NCBI GenBank assembly: GCA_013334735.1 | Contig: JAAXXA010000117.1 | Location: 1-7,969 of the forward strand | Direction: 5' to 3' | DNA: 7,969 nucleotides | Source of the DNA: Bacteroidota bacterium | GTDB taxonomy: Bacteria > Bacteroidota > Bacteroidia > Bacteroidales > CG2-30-32-10 | Part shown: positions 1-7,338 of the stretch, piece after piece | How positions within the stretch are numbered: position 1 is the first letter of the stretch | Layout of the letters: each line of letters begins with the position of its first letter | Program-made: the position numbers and the translations under genes | Notes under the pieces: generated by a model | The model's input: only the letters and a program-made list of their open reading frames with translations | The model's database searches: none | Told to the model about the DNA's origin: nothing

Positions 1-80
1 TTAAATACAACTTTACTAAATAACAAATATTTTGGAAATAGTTTTTATGAATACCGATTACCTTTATTAAATTTTTATTT

Positions 81-88
81 TAATTTTG
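81..88 (+). promoter_or_regulatory. Possible -7 box of the synthase-phosphorylase gene
   Basis: TAATTTTG matches the Bacteroidota -7 consensus TAnnTTTG and lies 20 bases before the ATG at 109, so the leader would be very short. No clear TTTG-type -33 box sits at the expected distance upstream, so this is a half match in AT-rich DNA. The rest of positions 1-108 shows no gene. Confidence 0.35.
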
Positions 89-108
89 CCAATTGTAAAA
101 AAAAATAT

Positions 109-3100
109 ATGTTGGAAGAAAAAAAATTAAAACCTGATTATTTGTTTGAAGTAAGTTGGGAAGTATGCAATAAAGTAGGAGGTATTTATACTGTTATTTC
201 TACAAAAGCAAATTCATTGATTAAAGATCTTAAGGGAAACTATATCGTTATAGGACCTGATGTATGGAAAGAAACCAGTGCAAATCCGGAATTTGAAGAG
301 GATAAATTTTTATATCATTCATGGAGGGTTGAGGCCGAATCTAAAGGATTACGATTCAAAATAGGCAGATGGAAAATACCGGGAAGTCCTGTAGCAATAT
401 TAGTTGATTTCACCCCATATTTTGCAATAAAAGATAAGATATTTGCTCATTTCTGGGAAAAATACCATCTTGATTCATTATCGGGACAATGGGATTATGT
501 AGAACCTGTAATGTTTGGATATGCCGCGGCTAAAGTAATTGAAAGCTTTTATGATTTTAATATTTCAGGCAGGGACAAAGTAATTGCTCAATTTCACGAA
601 TGGATGACTGGTTCAGGAATATTATATTTAAAAGACACTGTACCTCAAGTGGGAACTGTATTTACAACACATGCAACTGCTATTGCGCGATCTATTGCAG
701 GTAACGGGCTCCCTTTATATAGAAATATCGAAAAATACGATGCCGAAGTTCTCGCTAAAGATTTTAACATAATAGCAAAACAATCTTTAGAAAAAAAATC
801 AGCTCAATTAGCCGATACGTTTACAACAGTAAGTGAAATAACAGCTAAAGAATGTAAATATTTTCTTAATAAATCGATTGATTTAATTACACCAAACGGG
901 TTTGAAGATTCTTTTGTTCCAAATGAAAAAAATTTTGGCGAAAAGAGAATCGCGGCACGAGAAAGATTGTTTGATGTGGCAGATGCATTACTAAATCAAG
1001 AAGTGCCAAGAAACAGCTTACTTGTTACAATAAGCGGAAGATATGAATTTAAGAACAAAGGAATGGATTTGTTTATTGATTCATTAGGGAAATTAAACAG
1101 GACAGAAAATCTTGATATAAATATACTTGCTTTCATATTAGTACCAGGTAACCATGCCGGTCGAAGAAAAGATATTTTTGACAGAATAGGCAAGCCTGAT
1201 TACGGAAATCCAATATCAGGAGAATATCTTACACATTATCTTCATGAAGAGGAAAATGATCCTTCAATACGAAGGATAAAAGAAAATTTGCTTAAAAACT
1301 CAATAGATGATAAAGTAAAAGTTATTTTCGTTCCATCATATTTGAATGGGCATGATGGAATCATCAATCTGCACTATTATGATACTTTGATAGGATTTGA
1401 TGTTAGCGTATTTCCTTCATATTACGAACCATGGGGATATACTCCTATGGAAAGCCTCGCATTTCATATACCTACAATCACAACTTCTCTTGCAGGCTTT
1501 GGTAAATGGGTTAAAACAAATTGTGATCCCGACGAAGAAAGTGTTGCAGTAATTGAACGCAATGATGACAATGACTCTGAGGTTGTTGAAAATATTGCGG
1601 CAAAGTTGTTAAAATTTAGTCATAGCAGCGCGGAAGGAAAACTTAAGACAGAAAAAAAGGCTTATGAAATTTCAAAAGCCGTTAACTGGAAAAATTTCAT
1701 TTCTTACTATTATAATGCATATAGTTTAACTCTTCATAAAGTTGCAGAAAGATCAGAATTATATAAGAATAAGCAACTTCCCGAACAGGTAAGTGTGTTA
1801 AAAACACCTCAGCAAAATATACCTGTATGGAAAAAAGTATTGTTTGTTTCGGAGTACCCTGAAAGTTTATCGAATTTAGTAACTCTCACAAAAAATCTTT
1901 GGTGGACATGGAATTACGAAGCACAGGAATTGTTTGAGATGATTGATTCTGAATTATGGGAAAAATTTCACCACAACCCCATTGCTTTAATTCAGGCGCT
2001 TTCGCATGAACAATTATTAAAACTTGAAAATAACGAAGATTTCGTAAATAAACTCGCATTTGTTTATAATAAATTCGAGCTTTATATGAAAGAAGCAAGC
2101 GAAAAGCCAAAAGAGCAAGTTGCTTATTTCAGTATGGAATTCGGATTGCATGATTCTTTAAAAATATTTTCAGGGGGGCTTGGTATTCTTGCCGGAGATT
2201 ATTTGAAGCAAGCCAGCGATTCTAATGCAAATATTGTTGGAGTTGGATTATTATATCGTTACGGATATTTCACACAAAATTTATCTCTTTCAGGTGAACA
2301 ACTTGAGGCCTATGTTCCACAAAAATTTTCTTTATTACCTCTTAATCCCGTTAGGATTGATGATGGGCAAAATAGTGAAAACGGTAACAACTGGTTAAAA
2401 ATAAGACTTGCATTACCAGGACGTACATTGTTAGCAAAAGTATGGAGAGTAGATGTAGGACGTACTCCTTTGTATTTACTTGACACAGATATTGAAGAAA
2501 ATACTCCTGAAGACAGGAATATAACACATCAACTTTACGGAGGTAGTTGGGAAAACAGGTTAAAACAAGAGCTATTGCTTGGTGTTGGGGGGATTCGACT
2601 TTTAGATGCAGTAGGTTTAACACCGGATATATATCATTGTAATGAAGGGCATGCTGCTTTTATTGGCATAGAAAGGATGAGAAAATTTGTTCAGGAAGAT
2701 TTTTTCACTTTCCATGAAGCTTTAGAAATTGTAAGAGCCTCCACATTATTTACTACTCACACGCCAGTACCGGCGGGACATGATGCTTTTAGTGAAGATT
2801 TACTCAGGACATACATTCCACATTATGCAGATCGATTAAATATTAGTTGGGAAACTTTTATGAATCTGGGACGCGAAAGGGAAAACAATATAAGCGACAA
2901 GTTTTCAATGAGCGTTTTAGCTGTAAAACTTTCACAAGAAGTAAATGGAGTGAGCAAAATTCACGGAAGAGTTTCCCGTGAAATGTTCAATTATTTATGG
3001 AGCGGATTTTTCCCCGAGGAAATACATATAGGATATGTAACAAATGGAGTTCATTATCCAACATGGACTTCAAAAAAATGGCAGAAGCTTTATCAGGAAT

Positions 3101-4377
3101 CTTTTGGAGAAGGATTTGAAAACGATATTTCAAATAAAGAATATTGGAAAAAAATATTTACGGTAACTGATGAAAAGATATGGAAAATCAGGCAAACTGA
3201 AAGGAAGGAGCTTATTGATTTTCTAAAAACAAGGTTGATGGAAAACCTAACAAAGCGACAGGAAAATCCAAAAACTATTATCGAAGTAATCGATTCGTTT
3301 AACGAAAATGCTTTAACAATAGGATTTGCAAGACGTTTTGCCACGTACAAACGAGCAGATCTTCTTTTTAAAAATCTCGAAAAACTGGCTCGTATAGTAA
3401 ACAACCCACAAATGCCGGTACAATTCATTTTTGCAGGAAAAGCACACCCTGCAGATGAAGCTGGACAGAACCTGATTAAAGAGATTTTTGAAATTTCCAG
3501 AAAAAAAGAGTTTATAGGTAAAATCACATTTCTGGAAAACTACGATATGGAAATAGCTTCAAAATTAGTACAAGGCGTTGATATATGGCTTAACACACCC
3601 ACAAGACCATTAGAAGCATCGGGAACCAGCGGGCAAAAAGCAGCAATGAACGGAGTTATTAATTTTAGTGTACTTGACGGTTGGTGGGCTGAAGGTTATA
3701 TTGAAAAAGCCGGGTGGGCGCTTAAAGAGGAAATAACTTTTGAAAATCCACTTTTCCAGGATGAACTTGATGCCGAAACAATTTATGATATTCTTGAAGA
3801 CCAGATTATACCAATTTTTTATAAACGGGATAAGCAGGGCATACCTTCGAAGTGGATTTCTTATATAAAAAATAATATTGCCGAAATTGCTCCTGACTTT
3901 ACAAACAAAAGAATGATAGATGATTATGTTAATCAATATTATTCTAAACTTACGGAAAGATCAGCAAAAATCAAGGAAAATGATTTTGAAATGGTCAGGA
4001 AAATTAACGCATGGAAAAAGAAAATGATACGCGGATGGGACAGTATTGAAGTAGTTTCAATAATAGCGCCCGATTCCAGCAAACGCCCTTTTAAAATAGG
4101 TGAGAAATTTATTGCCGAAATAACTCTTGATTTGAATGAGCTTTCTCCCGAATATGTAGGAATTGAAGTTTTATTTGGTCAAAAAGAAATGGATAAAATT
4201 ACGACCATTGCTTATAAATATGACATGGAAATAACTAATACTGATAAAACTTTCGCGACATTTAAAACAGAAATTTTTGTTACAAGATCAGGGGTATTTG
4301 ATTATGCATTCAGAATGTATCCAAAAAATAAATTATTACCTCACAGGCAAGATTTTAATTTGGTTAAATGGTTATAG
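109..4377 (+). CDS. Fused GT3 glycogen synthase and GT35 alpha-glucan phosphorylase
   Basis: This 1422-residue protein carries two complete glucan enzymes. Residues about 10-560 are a eukaryotic-type glycogen synthase (GT3), which adds glucose from a nucleotide sugar to glycogen. Visible there are KVGGIYTV (22-29), FTTHAT and VFPSYYEPWGYTP, with the acidic pair E440/E448 matching the yeast Gsy2 catalytic-site glutamates. After a linker (about 565-590), NLWWTW (596-601) opens a DUF3417-type segment. It leads into a GT35 phosphorylase of the Thermotoga/archaeal type, which releases glucose-1-phosphate. Its marks are SGGLGILAGD (688-697), NEGHAAF (845-851), H884, RRFATYKR (1075-1082, phosphate site R1076/K1081) and EASGTSGQKAAMNG (1169-1182, PLP lysine K1177). 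Residues about 1310-1422 form the family's beta-rich tail. Each half has normal stand-alone length and keeps its catalytic residues. The protein is cytosolic, with no signal peptide. There is no Shine-Dalgarno; the ATG at 109 starts just before the conserved N-terminus. The domain calls are secure; simultaneous activity of both halves is inferred. Confidence 0.95.
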   Translation: MLEEKKLKPDYLFEVSWEVCNKVGGIYTVISTKANSLIKDLKGNYIVIGPDVWKETSANPEFEEDKFLYHSWRVEAESKGLRFKIGRWKIPGSPVAILVDFTPYFAIKDKIFAHFWEKYHLDSLSGQWDYVEPVMFGYAAAKVIESFYDFNISGRDKVIAQFHEWMTGSGILYLKDTVPQVGTVFTTHATAIARSIAGNGLPLYRNIEKYDAEVLAKDFNIIAKQSLEKKSAQLADTFTTVSEITAKECKYFLNKSIDLITPNGFEDSFVPNEKNFGEKRIAARERLFDVADALLNQEVPRNSLLVTISGRYEFKNKGMDLFIDSLGKLNRTENLDINILAFILVPGNHAGRRKDIFDRIGKPDYGNPISGEYLTHYLHEEENDPSIRRIKENLLKNSIDDKVKVIFVPSYLNGHDGIINLHYYDTLIGFDVSVFPSYYEPWGYTPMESLAFHIPTITTSLAGFGKWVKTNCDPDEESVAVIERNDDNDSEVVENIAAKLLKFSHSSAEGKLKTEKKAYEISKAVNWKNFISYYYNAYSLTLHKVAERSELYKNKQLPEQVSVLKTPQQNIPVWKKVLFVSEYPESLSNLVTLTKNLWWTWNYEAQELFEMIDSELWEKFHHNPIALIQALSHEQLLKLENNEDFVNKLAFVYNKFELYMKEASEKPKEQVAYFSMEFGLHDSLKIFSGGLGILAGDYLKQASDSNANIVGVGLLYRYGYFTQNLSLSGEQLEAYVPQKFSLLPLNPVRIDDGQNSENGNNWLKIRLALPGRTLLAKVWRVDVGRTPLYLLDTDIEENTPEDRNITHQLYGGSWENRLKQELLLGVGGIRLLDAVGLTPDIYHCNEGHAAFIGIERMRKFVQEDFFTFHEALEIVRASTLFTTHTPVPAGHDAFSEDLLRTYIPHYADRLNISWETFMNLGRERENNISDKFSMSVLAVKLSQEVNGVSKIHGRVSREMFNYLWSGFFPEEIHIGYVTNGVHYPTWTSKKWQKLYQESFGEGFENDISNKEYWKKIFTVTDEKIWKIRQTERKELIDFLKTRLMENLTKRQENPKTIIEVIDSFNENALTIGFARRFATYKRADLLFKNLEKLARIVNNPQMPVQFIFAGKAHPADEAGQNLIKEIFEISRKKEFIGKITFLENYDMEIASKLVQGVDIWLNTPTRPLEASGTSGQKAAMNGVINFSVLDGWWAEGYIEKAGWALKEEITFENPLFQDELDAETIYDILEDQIIPIFYKRDKQGIPSKWISYIKNNIAEIAPDFTNKRMIDDYVNQYYSKLTERSAKIKENDFEMVRKINAWKKKMIRGWDSIEVVSIIAPDSSKRPFKIGEKFIAEITLDLNELSPEYVGIEVLFGQKEMDKITTIAYKYDMEITNTDKTFATFKTEIFVTRSGVFDYAFRMYPKNKLLPHRQDFNLVKWL

Positions 4378-4388
4378 GGGGAAAGGCT

Positions 4389-4402
4389 GTTGGCAGTTGG
4401 CA
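4389..4402 (+). repeat. Heptamer tandem repeat, GTTGGCA x2
   Basis: Two perfect head-to-tail copies of GTTGGCA begin 12 bases after the stop codon of the fusion gene. With only two copies this could be chance, but another 7-bp repeat lies 8 bases further on, and other period-7 repeats occur in the next two gaps. Confidence 0.5.
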
Positions 4403-4410
4403 TAAGGAAA

Positions 4411-4438
4411 GTGAAAAGTGGAAAGTGAAAAGTGAAAA
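4411..4438 (+). repeat. Heptamer tandem repeat, GTGAAAA x4
   Basis: Four in-register 7-bp units read GTGAAAA, GTGGAAA, GTGAAAA, GTGAAAA; three are identical and one has a single change. The purine-rich character continues to about 4460. The repeat lies between the fusion gene's stop and the fabG promoter boxes. No hairpin terminator is visible here. Confidence 0.75.
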
Positions 4439-4468
4439 ACTAATAAGGGAAAAAGGAAAAGTTGTAAA

Positions 4469-4498
4469 TTTGATATTATAAAATAATTCTTAAATTTG
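4469..4498 (+). promoter_or_regulatory. Bacteroidota-type promoter of fabG
   Basis: TTTG at 4469-4472 and TAAATTTG at 4491-4498 are separated by 18 bases. This fits the Bacteroidota sigma-ABfr pattern of a TTTG -33 box and a TAnnTTTG -7 box. Transcription would start near 4503-4506, about 25 bases before the ATG at 4529. The boxes suggest that fabG is transcribed on its own and not only by read-through from the upstream gene. Confidence 0.6.
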
Positions 4499-4528
4499 TA
4501 TTAAAAATAACAATATAAATCAAAACTC

Positions 4529-5275
4529 ATGAAATTATTAGAAGGCAAAACAGCATTGATAACCGGAGCTTCCAGAGGTATTGGAAGAACTATCGCATTA
4601 AAATATGCTCAAGAAGGCGCAAATGTTGCTTTTTCCGATCTTTTTTATGATGAAAGAGCAACTTTTCTTGAAAAAGAGCTTACTGCATTTGGAGTAAAAG
4701 CTAAAGCTTATGCCTCTGATGCAAGTTCGTTTGCGGATTCCGAAAAATTAATTACAAATGTTCTTACTGATTTCGGTACGATAGATATTTTAGTTAATAA
4801 TGCAGGAATCACGAGAGATAACTTACTTCTCCGCATGTCGGAATCGGACTGGGATCTTGTAATAAAGATTAATCTTAAATCGGTTTTTAATCTCACAAAA
4901 GCTGTTCAGAGAACTATGATCAAGCAAAAATCGGGAAGTATAATAAATATGAGCTCTGTTGTTGGAGTGGAAGGAAATCCAGGACAATCAAACTATTCAG
5001 CTTCAAAAGCAGGAATAATAGGTTTTACAAAATCCATAGCTCAGGAACTTGGCTCACGAAATATAAGATGCAATGCTATTGCTCCCGGTTTTATTGAAAC
5101 TGAAATGACATCAAAACTTCCAGATGATGTTAAAAATAAATGGATACAGGATATTCCTATGAAACGCGTGGGAACTACTGATGACGTTGCAAATGTTGCA
5201 ATTTTCCTTGGATCCGAACTATCCGGTTATGTAAACGGACAAGTAATAAATGTTTGTGGAGGAATGCAGACTTAA
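4529..5275 (+). CDS. fabG: 3-oxoacyl-[acyl-carrier-protein] reductase
   Basis: This 248-residue classical short-chain dehydrogenase/reductase has normal FabG length. In the cytosol it reduces 3-oxoacyl-ACP to 3-hydroxyacyl-ACP with NADPH, the first reduction of each fatty-acid elongation cycle. The Rossmann cofactor loop TGASRGIG is at 12-19 and NNAG at 90-93. The catalytic set is N115, S143, Y156 and K160, spaced as in E. coli FabG. The segments KSGSIINMSSVVG, YSASKAG, IAPGFIETEMT and the C-terminal GQVINVCGGM are characteristic of FabG, and the whole chain resembles Bacteroidales FabG. The gene stands alone: no fabD, acpP or fabF is adjacent, and the next gene is convergent. No Shine-Dalgarno precedes the ATG. 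A reductase for another 3-oxoacyl substrate is possible but less likely. Confidence 0.93.
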   Translation: MKLLEGKTALITGASRGIGRTIALKYAQEGANVAFSDLFYDERATFLEKELTAFGVKAKAYASDASSFADSEKLITNVLTDFGTIDILVNNAGITRDNLLLRMSESDWDLVIKINLKSVFNLTKAVQRTMIKQKSGSIINMSSVVGVEGNPGQSNYSASKAGIIGFTKSIAQELGSRNIRCNAIAPGFIETEMTSKLPDDVKNKWIQDIPMKRVGTTDDVANVAIFLGSELSGYVNGQVINVCGGMQT

Positions 5276-5277
5276 GC

Positions 5278-5312
5278 ACAAGCTACAAGCTACAAGAAAC
5301 AAGTTGCAAAAT
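5278..5312 (+). repeat. Heptamer tandem repeat, ACAAGCT family
   Basis: Five 7-bp units fill the 38-base gap between two convergent genes: ACAAGCT, ACAAGCT, ACAAGAA, ACAAGTT and the diverged GCAAAAT. The array starts 2 bases after the fabG stop and ends 1 base before the stop of the minus-strand gene. No intrinsic terminator is visible for either gene, so the repeat occupies the only place where one could lie. Confidence 0.7.
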
Positions 5313-5313
5313 T

Positions 5314-6072
5314 TTATTTATAGGGAGTAGTTTTAATAATTTTTCCGGTATCATCATACTCTAACCAATTTCCGGTTTTATTACCATTTTTGTAGGTACC
5401 TGATATTTTTACTTTTGGGGTTTTATCATCAAAGTATTCTTTATACTCACCTGTTTGAATACCATTGATATAAGTTTCTTCTGTCATCAGATTGCCACTT
5501 TCAAAATAAGATTTATTAACACCATCAAAATTGCCATTTTTATACAAATATTCAGCTATAATAATATTGGATGAATTATACCATTTTGTTATTCCGTTAC
5601 GTTGTCCGTTCAGGTATAAAGCTTCTTCCTGAAGATTGAAATTACTTTCGTAAAAAGATTTCTTAGTACCGTTTATGATTCCATTTTGATAAAAAATTTC
5701 GTTTTTCAACCTTCCACCTGAAAAATATGTACGAAAAAAGCCATTTTTATTTCCATTTTTATAGTTTTCTTCTCCTTTCAAATATCCATTATCATCAATA
5801 ATTATTGAAATGCCATCCTGAACTCCATTATTAAAAGACTCAATTTTAGTGATAACGTCCTTTTGATTATAAGTAACCCATGTACCATCTTTTTTACTAT
5901 CGATGTATTTTCCTTTGGTTATATATTGTCCAATTGCATCTTCCCAATAACCCTGTTTCATGTTCTTAGAATCTGTTTTATTTATTGAGTCAGAATTGAC
6001 AACTGCATTTGTTTGACTGAAGCAAACGAAAGTAAAAAAAACTGATATTAAAAATAAGCTGATTTTTTTCAT
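5314..6072 (-). CDS. Secreted MORN-repeat (YwqK-like) protein
   Basis: This 252-residue protein opens with a signal peptide: MKK, a hydrophobic run to about residue 17, then CFSQ, a likely signal peptidase I site before Q20. The lipobox is poor (V before C17), so a lipoprotein is less likely. The rest is about eight MORN_2-type units with a period near 24. Their cores look like Y-x-NG-x(3)-G followed by an aromatic, for example YKNGNKNG (104-111), YQNGIING (128-135), YLNGQRNG (153-160), YKNGNFDG (177-184), YINGIQTG (201-208) and YKNGNKTG (227-234). Such proteins are common in Bacteroidota and are often labelled YwqK antitoxin; no toxin gene is adjacent here, and the export signal argues against that role. 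The molecular function is unknown, possibly an outer-surface or periplasmic beta-hairpin scaffold. It has the only strong Shine-Dalgarno in the window. Confidence 0.88.
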   Translation of the reverse strand: MKKISLFLISVFFTFVCFSQTNAVVNSDSINKTDSKNMKQGYWEDAIGQYITKGKYIDSKKDGTWVTYNQKDVITKIESFNNGVQDGISIIIDDNGYLKGEENYKNGNKNGFFRTYFSGGRLKNEIFYQNGIINGTKKSFYESNFNLQEEALYLNGQRNGITKWYNSSNIIIAEYLYKNGNFDGVNKSYFESGNLMTEETYINGIQTGEYKEYFDDKTPKVKISGTYKNGNKTGNWLEYDDTGKIIKTTPYK

Positions 6073-6075
6073 AAT

Positions 6076-6083
6076 ACCTCCTT
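6076..6083 (-). promoter_or_regulatory. Strong Shine-Dalgarno of the MORN-repeat gene
   Basis: On the minus strand AAGGAGGT is followed by ATT and the ATG at 6072. It is a full-length anti-16S match, but the spacing is short: 4 bases from GGAGG to ATG. It supports this start codon. The other complete genes in the window have only A/T-rich leaders with no such motif. Confidence 0.75.
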
Positions 6084-6135
6084 TTAAAATAAAATTAAAT
6101 ATTGTGTTATGTTAAATTTAAGTTACTCGCAAAAC

Positions 6136-6175
6136 AATTACGAATTACGAGAATCGTAATTGAACATTCGTAATT
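6136..6175. repeat. Palindromic heptamer repeat, ATTACGA / TCGTAAT
   Basis: Two direct ATTACGA units (6137-6150) are followed by two inverted TCGTAAT units (6154-6160 and 6168-6174). The inner arms AATTACGA (6143-6150) and TCGTAATT (6154-6161) form a perfect 8-bp stem around GAA. The outer arms AATTACGAA (6136-6144) and TTCGTAATT (6167-6175) are also perfect, 9 bp. The element lies in the gap between two minus-strand genes, 35-74 bases after the stop of the upstream one. It could form a hairpin in RNA, but no good T-run follows on either strand, so a terminator role is uncertain. Confidence 0.75.
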
Positions 6176-6209
6176 AATTCAAAATATCTACATTATATAA
6201 ATTACCTAC

Positions 6210-7301
6210 CTATTTTTGTGGAATCTGAGGTGGCAAAGGCGGAGGAGCTTGTCCAAAAAGCTTTGCAACTTCAGGTATCTGGCTTGCAGAAGACCATGCA
6301 GCCATACCTTGCTTCCACAATAATGTATCCTTTGTAATTTGTCCACTTTGTACCATTTGCGCAAGAGTTTGTTCAGAAAAAGGTCCTGTTTGCTGCCCAT
6401 TAACAGCAACAAAAAATTGTGATAACGGAGGTGGCGTTGATTGTTGATTTTGCATATTCTGCCCCATCTGGTTTGCCATTGCAAACCCCATACCCATACC
6501 AACTCCGGCGCCGGCAACTCCTCCGGGATTTTTAGCAGCTTCTTCAATACCCATAGCAGTTTGATATTGAGTAAAAGTGTTCAAATTACCAACCACACCC
6601 ATGCTTGTTCTTTTATCCATTGCTTCTTCAACAGCAGGCGGTAAAGAAATATTTTCAACTAAAAATTTAGTTAATTCAATACCATACTCCATGAACTCAG
6701 GTCCAATCTTGGTAAAAACAAATTTGGAGAGTTCATCGTAGTTTGAAGCAAGGTCTAAAACAGGGATTTTGCTTTCAGCAACAGTATCAGTAAAGCGAGA
6801 AATGGTAATGGTTTTAAGTTGTTCTGTAATTTTTTCGGTAGTAAAAGAGCCATCTGTGCCGGCAACTTCTTTAATAAACTTAACGGCATCTTTTATTTTC
6901 ATGGCAAAATTTCCAAAAGCTCTGATACGCACAACACCAAATTCTGCATCGCGCATCATAATAGGATTTTTGGTGCCCCATTTCAAATCCGTAAAATTTT
7001 TAGTATTACAAAAGTAAACTTCCGCTTTAAAAGGGCTGTGAAAACCGTATTTCCAACCTTTAAGAGTAGCCATGATAGGTATATTTGCAGTTTCCAAAGA
7101 ATACGTTCCGGGTTGAAATACGTCGGCAAGCTGACCTTCGTTAATAAAAACGGCTACCTGCGATTCTCTTACAACGAGTTTCGCCCCATATTTAATTTCG
7201 TTGTTATATCGTTCGAAACGATGAATTATCGTATCATTTGAGGAATCTAACCATTCAATAATATCAATAAATTCGCCTTTTATTTTATCTAATAATCCCA
7301 T
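6210..7301 (-). CDS. SPFH/Band 7 protein with C-terminal GYF_2 domain
   Basis: This 363-residue protein belongs to the YdjI / 'virion core protein' branch of the SPFH superfamily (Band_7_1). The N-terminus MGLLDKIKGEFIDIIEWLD and the segments VRESQVAVFINEGQ (44-57), FQPGTYSLET (62-71), PIMMRDAEFGVVRIRAFG (113-130) and GIELTKFLVENISLP (207-221) are typical. The SPFH core covers about 40-235. A Gly/Met/Gln-rich linker (258-287) follows, then a GYF_2 domain (about 296-350; QTGPFSEQTL, W329, W336). Proline-rich stretches flank it: TPPPL (289-293) and APPPLPPQIP (352-361). Family members usually end in zinc ribbons or GYF_2. There is no signal peptide or clear transmembrane helix, so it is probably cytosolic or peripheral at the membrane. 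B. subtilis YdjI is associated with a PspA-family envelope-stress locus; no pspA-like gene is visible here. The exact role is unknown. Confidence 0.9.
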   Translation of the reverse strand: MGLLDKIKGEFIDIIEWLDSSNDTIIHRFERYNNEIKYGAKLVVRESQVAVFINEGQLADVFQPGTYSLETANIPIMATLKGWKYGFHSPFKAEVYFCNTKNFTDLKWGTKNPIMMRDAEFGVVRIRAFGNFAMKIKDAVKFIKEVAGTDGSFTTEKITEQLKTITISRFTDTVAESKIPVLDLASNYDELSKFVFTKIGPEFMEYGIELTKFLVENISLPPAVEEAMDKRTSMGVVGNLNTFTQYQTAMGIEEAAKNPGGVAGAGVGMGMGFAMANQMGQNMQNQQSTPPPLSQFFVAVNGQQTGPFSEQTLAQMVQSGQITKDTLLWKQGMAAWSSASQIPEVAKLFGQAPPPLPPQIPQK

Positions 7302-7338
7302 AATTTTATTTTTTTTAAGAATCAGGTGTTTAACAATA

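Noticed and set aside
3093..3527. Minus-strand open frame of 144 codons inside the phosphorylase region
   Set aside because: It lies wholly antisense to strongly conserved GT35 sequence and encodes a low-complexity Ser/Phe/Ile-rich peptide with no recognisable domain. It is a shadow of the real gene.
109..4377. The fusion as an assembly artefact joining two adjacent genes
   Set aside because: The frame is continuous through a plausible linker (about 565-590), with no homopolymer or stop at the junction, and both halves have normal lengths. An artefact cannot be fully excluded without reads.
5278..5312. Short repeats considered as a CRISPR remnant
   Set aside because: The units are 7 bp, directly abutting and without spacers, and no cas gene is nearby.
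5314..6072. Toxin-antitoxin module with the MORN/YwqK-like protein as antitoxin
   Set aside because: The protein has an export signal, and neither neighbour (fabG and the SPFH gene) looks like a toxin. The antitoxin label is inherited family naming.
6819..7241. Plus-strand open frame of 140 codons opposite the SPFH gene
   Set aside because: The minus strand encodes conserved SPFH sequence throughout. The plus-strand product resembles no family I recognise and has no promoter or start signal.
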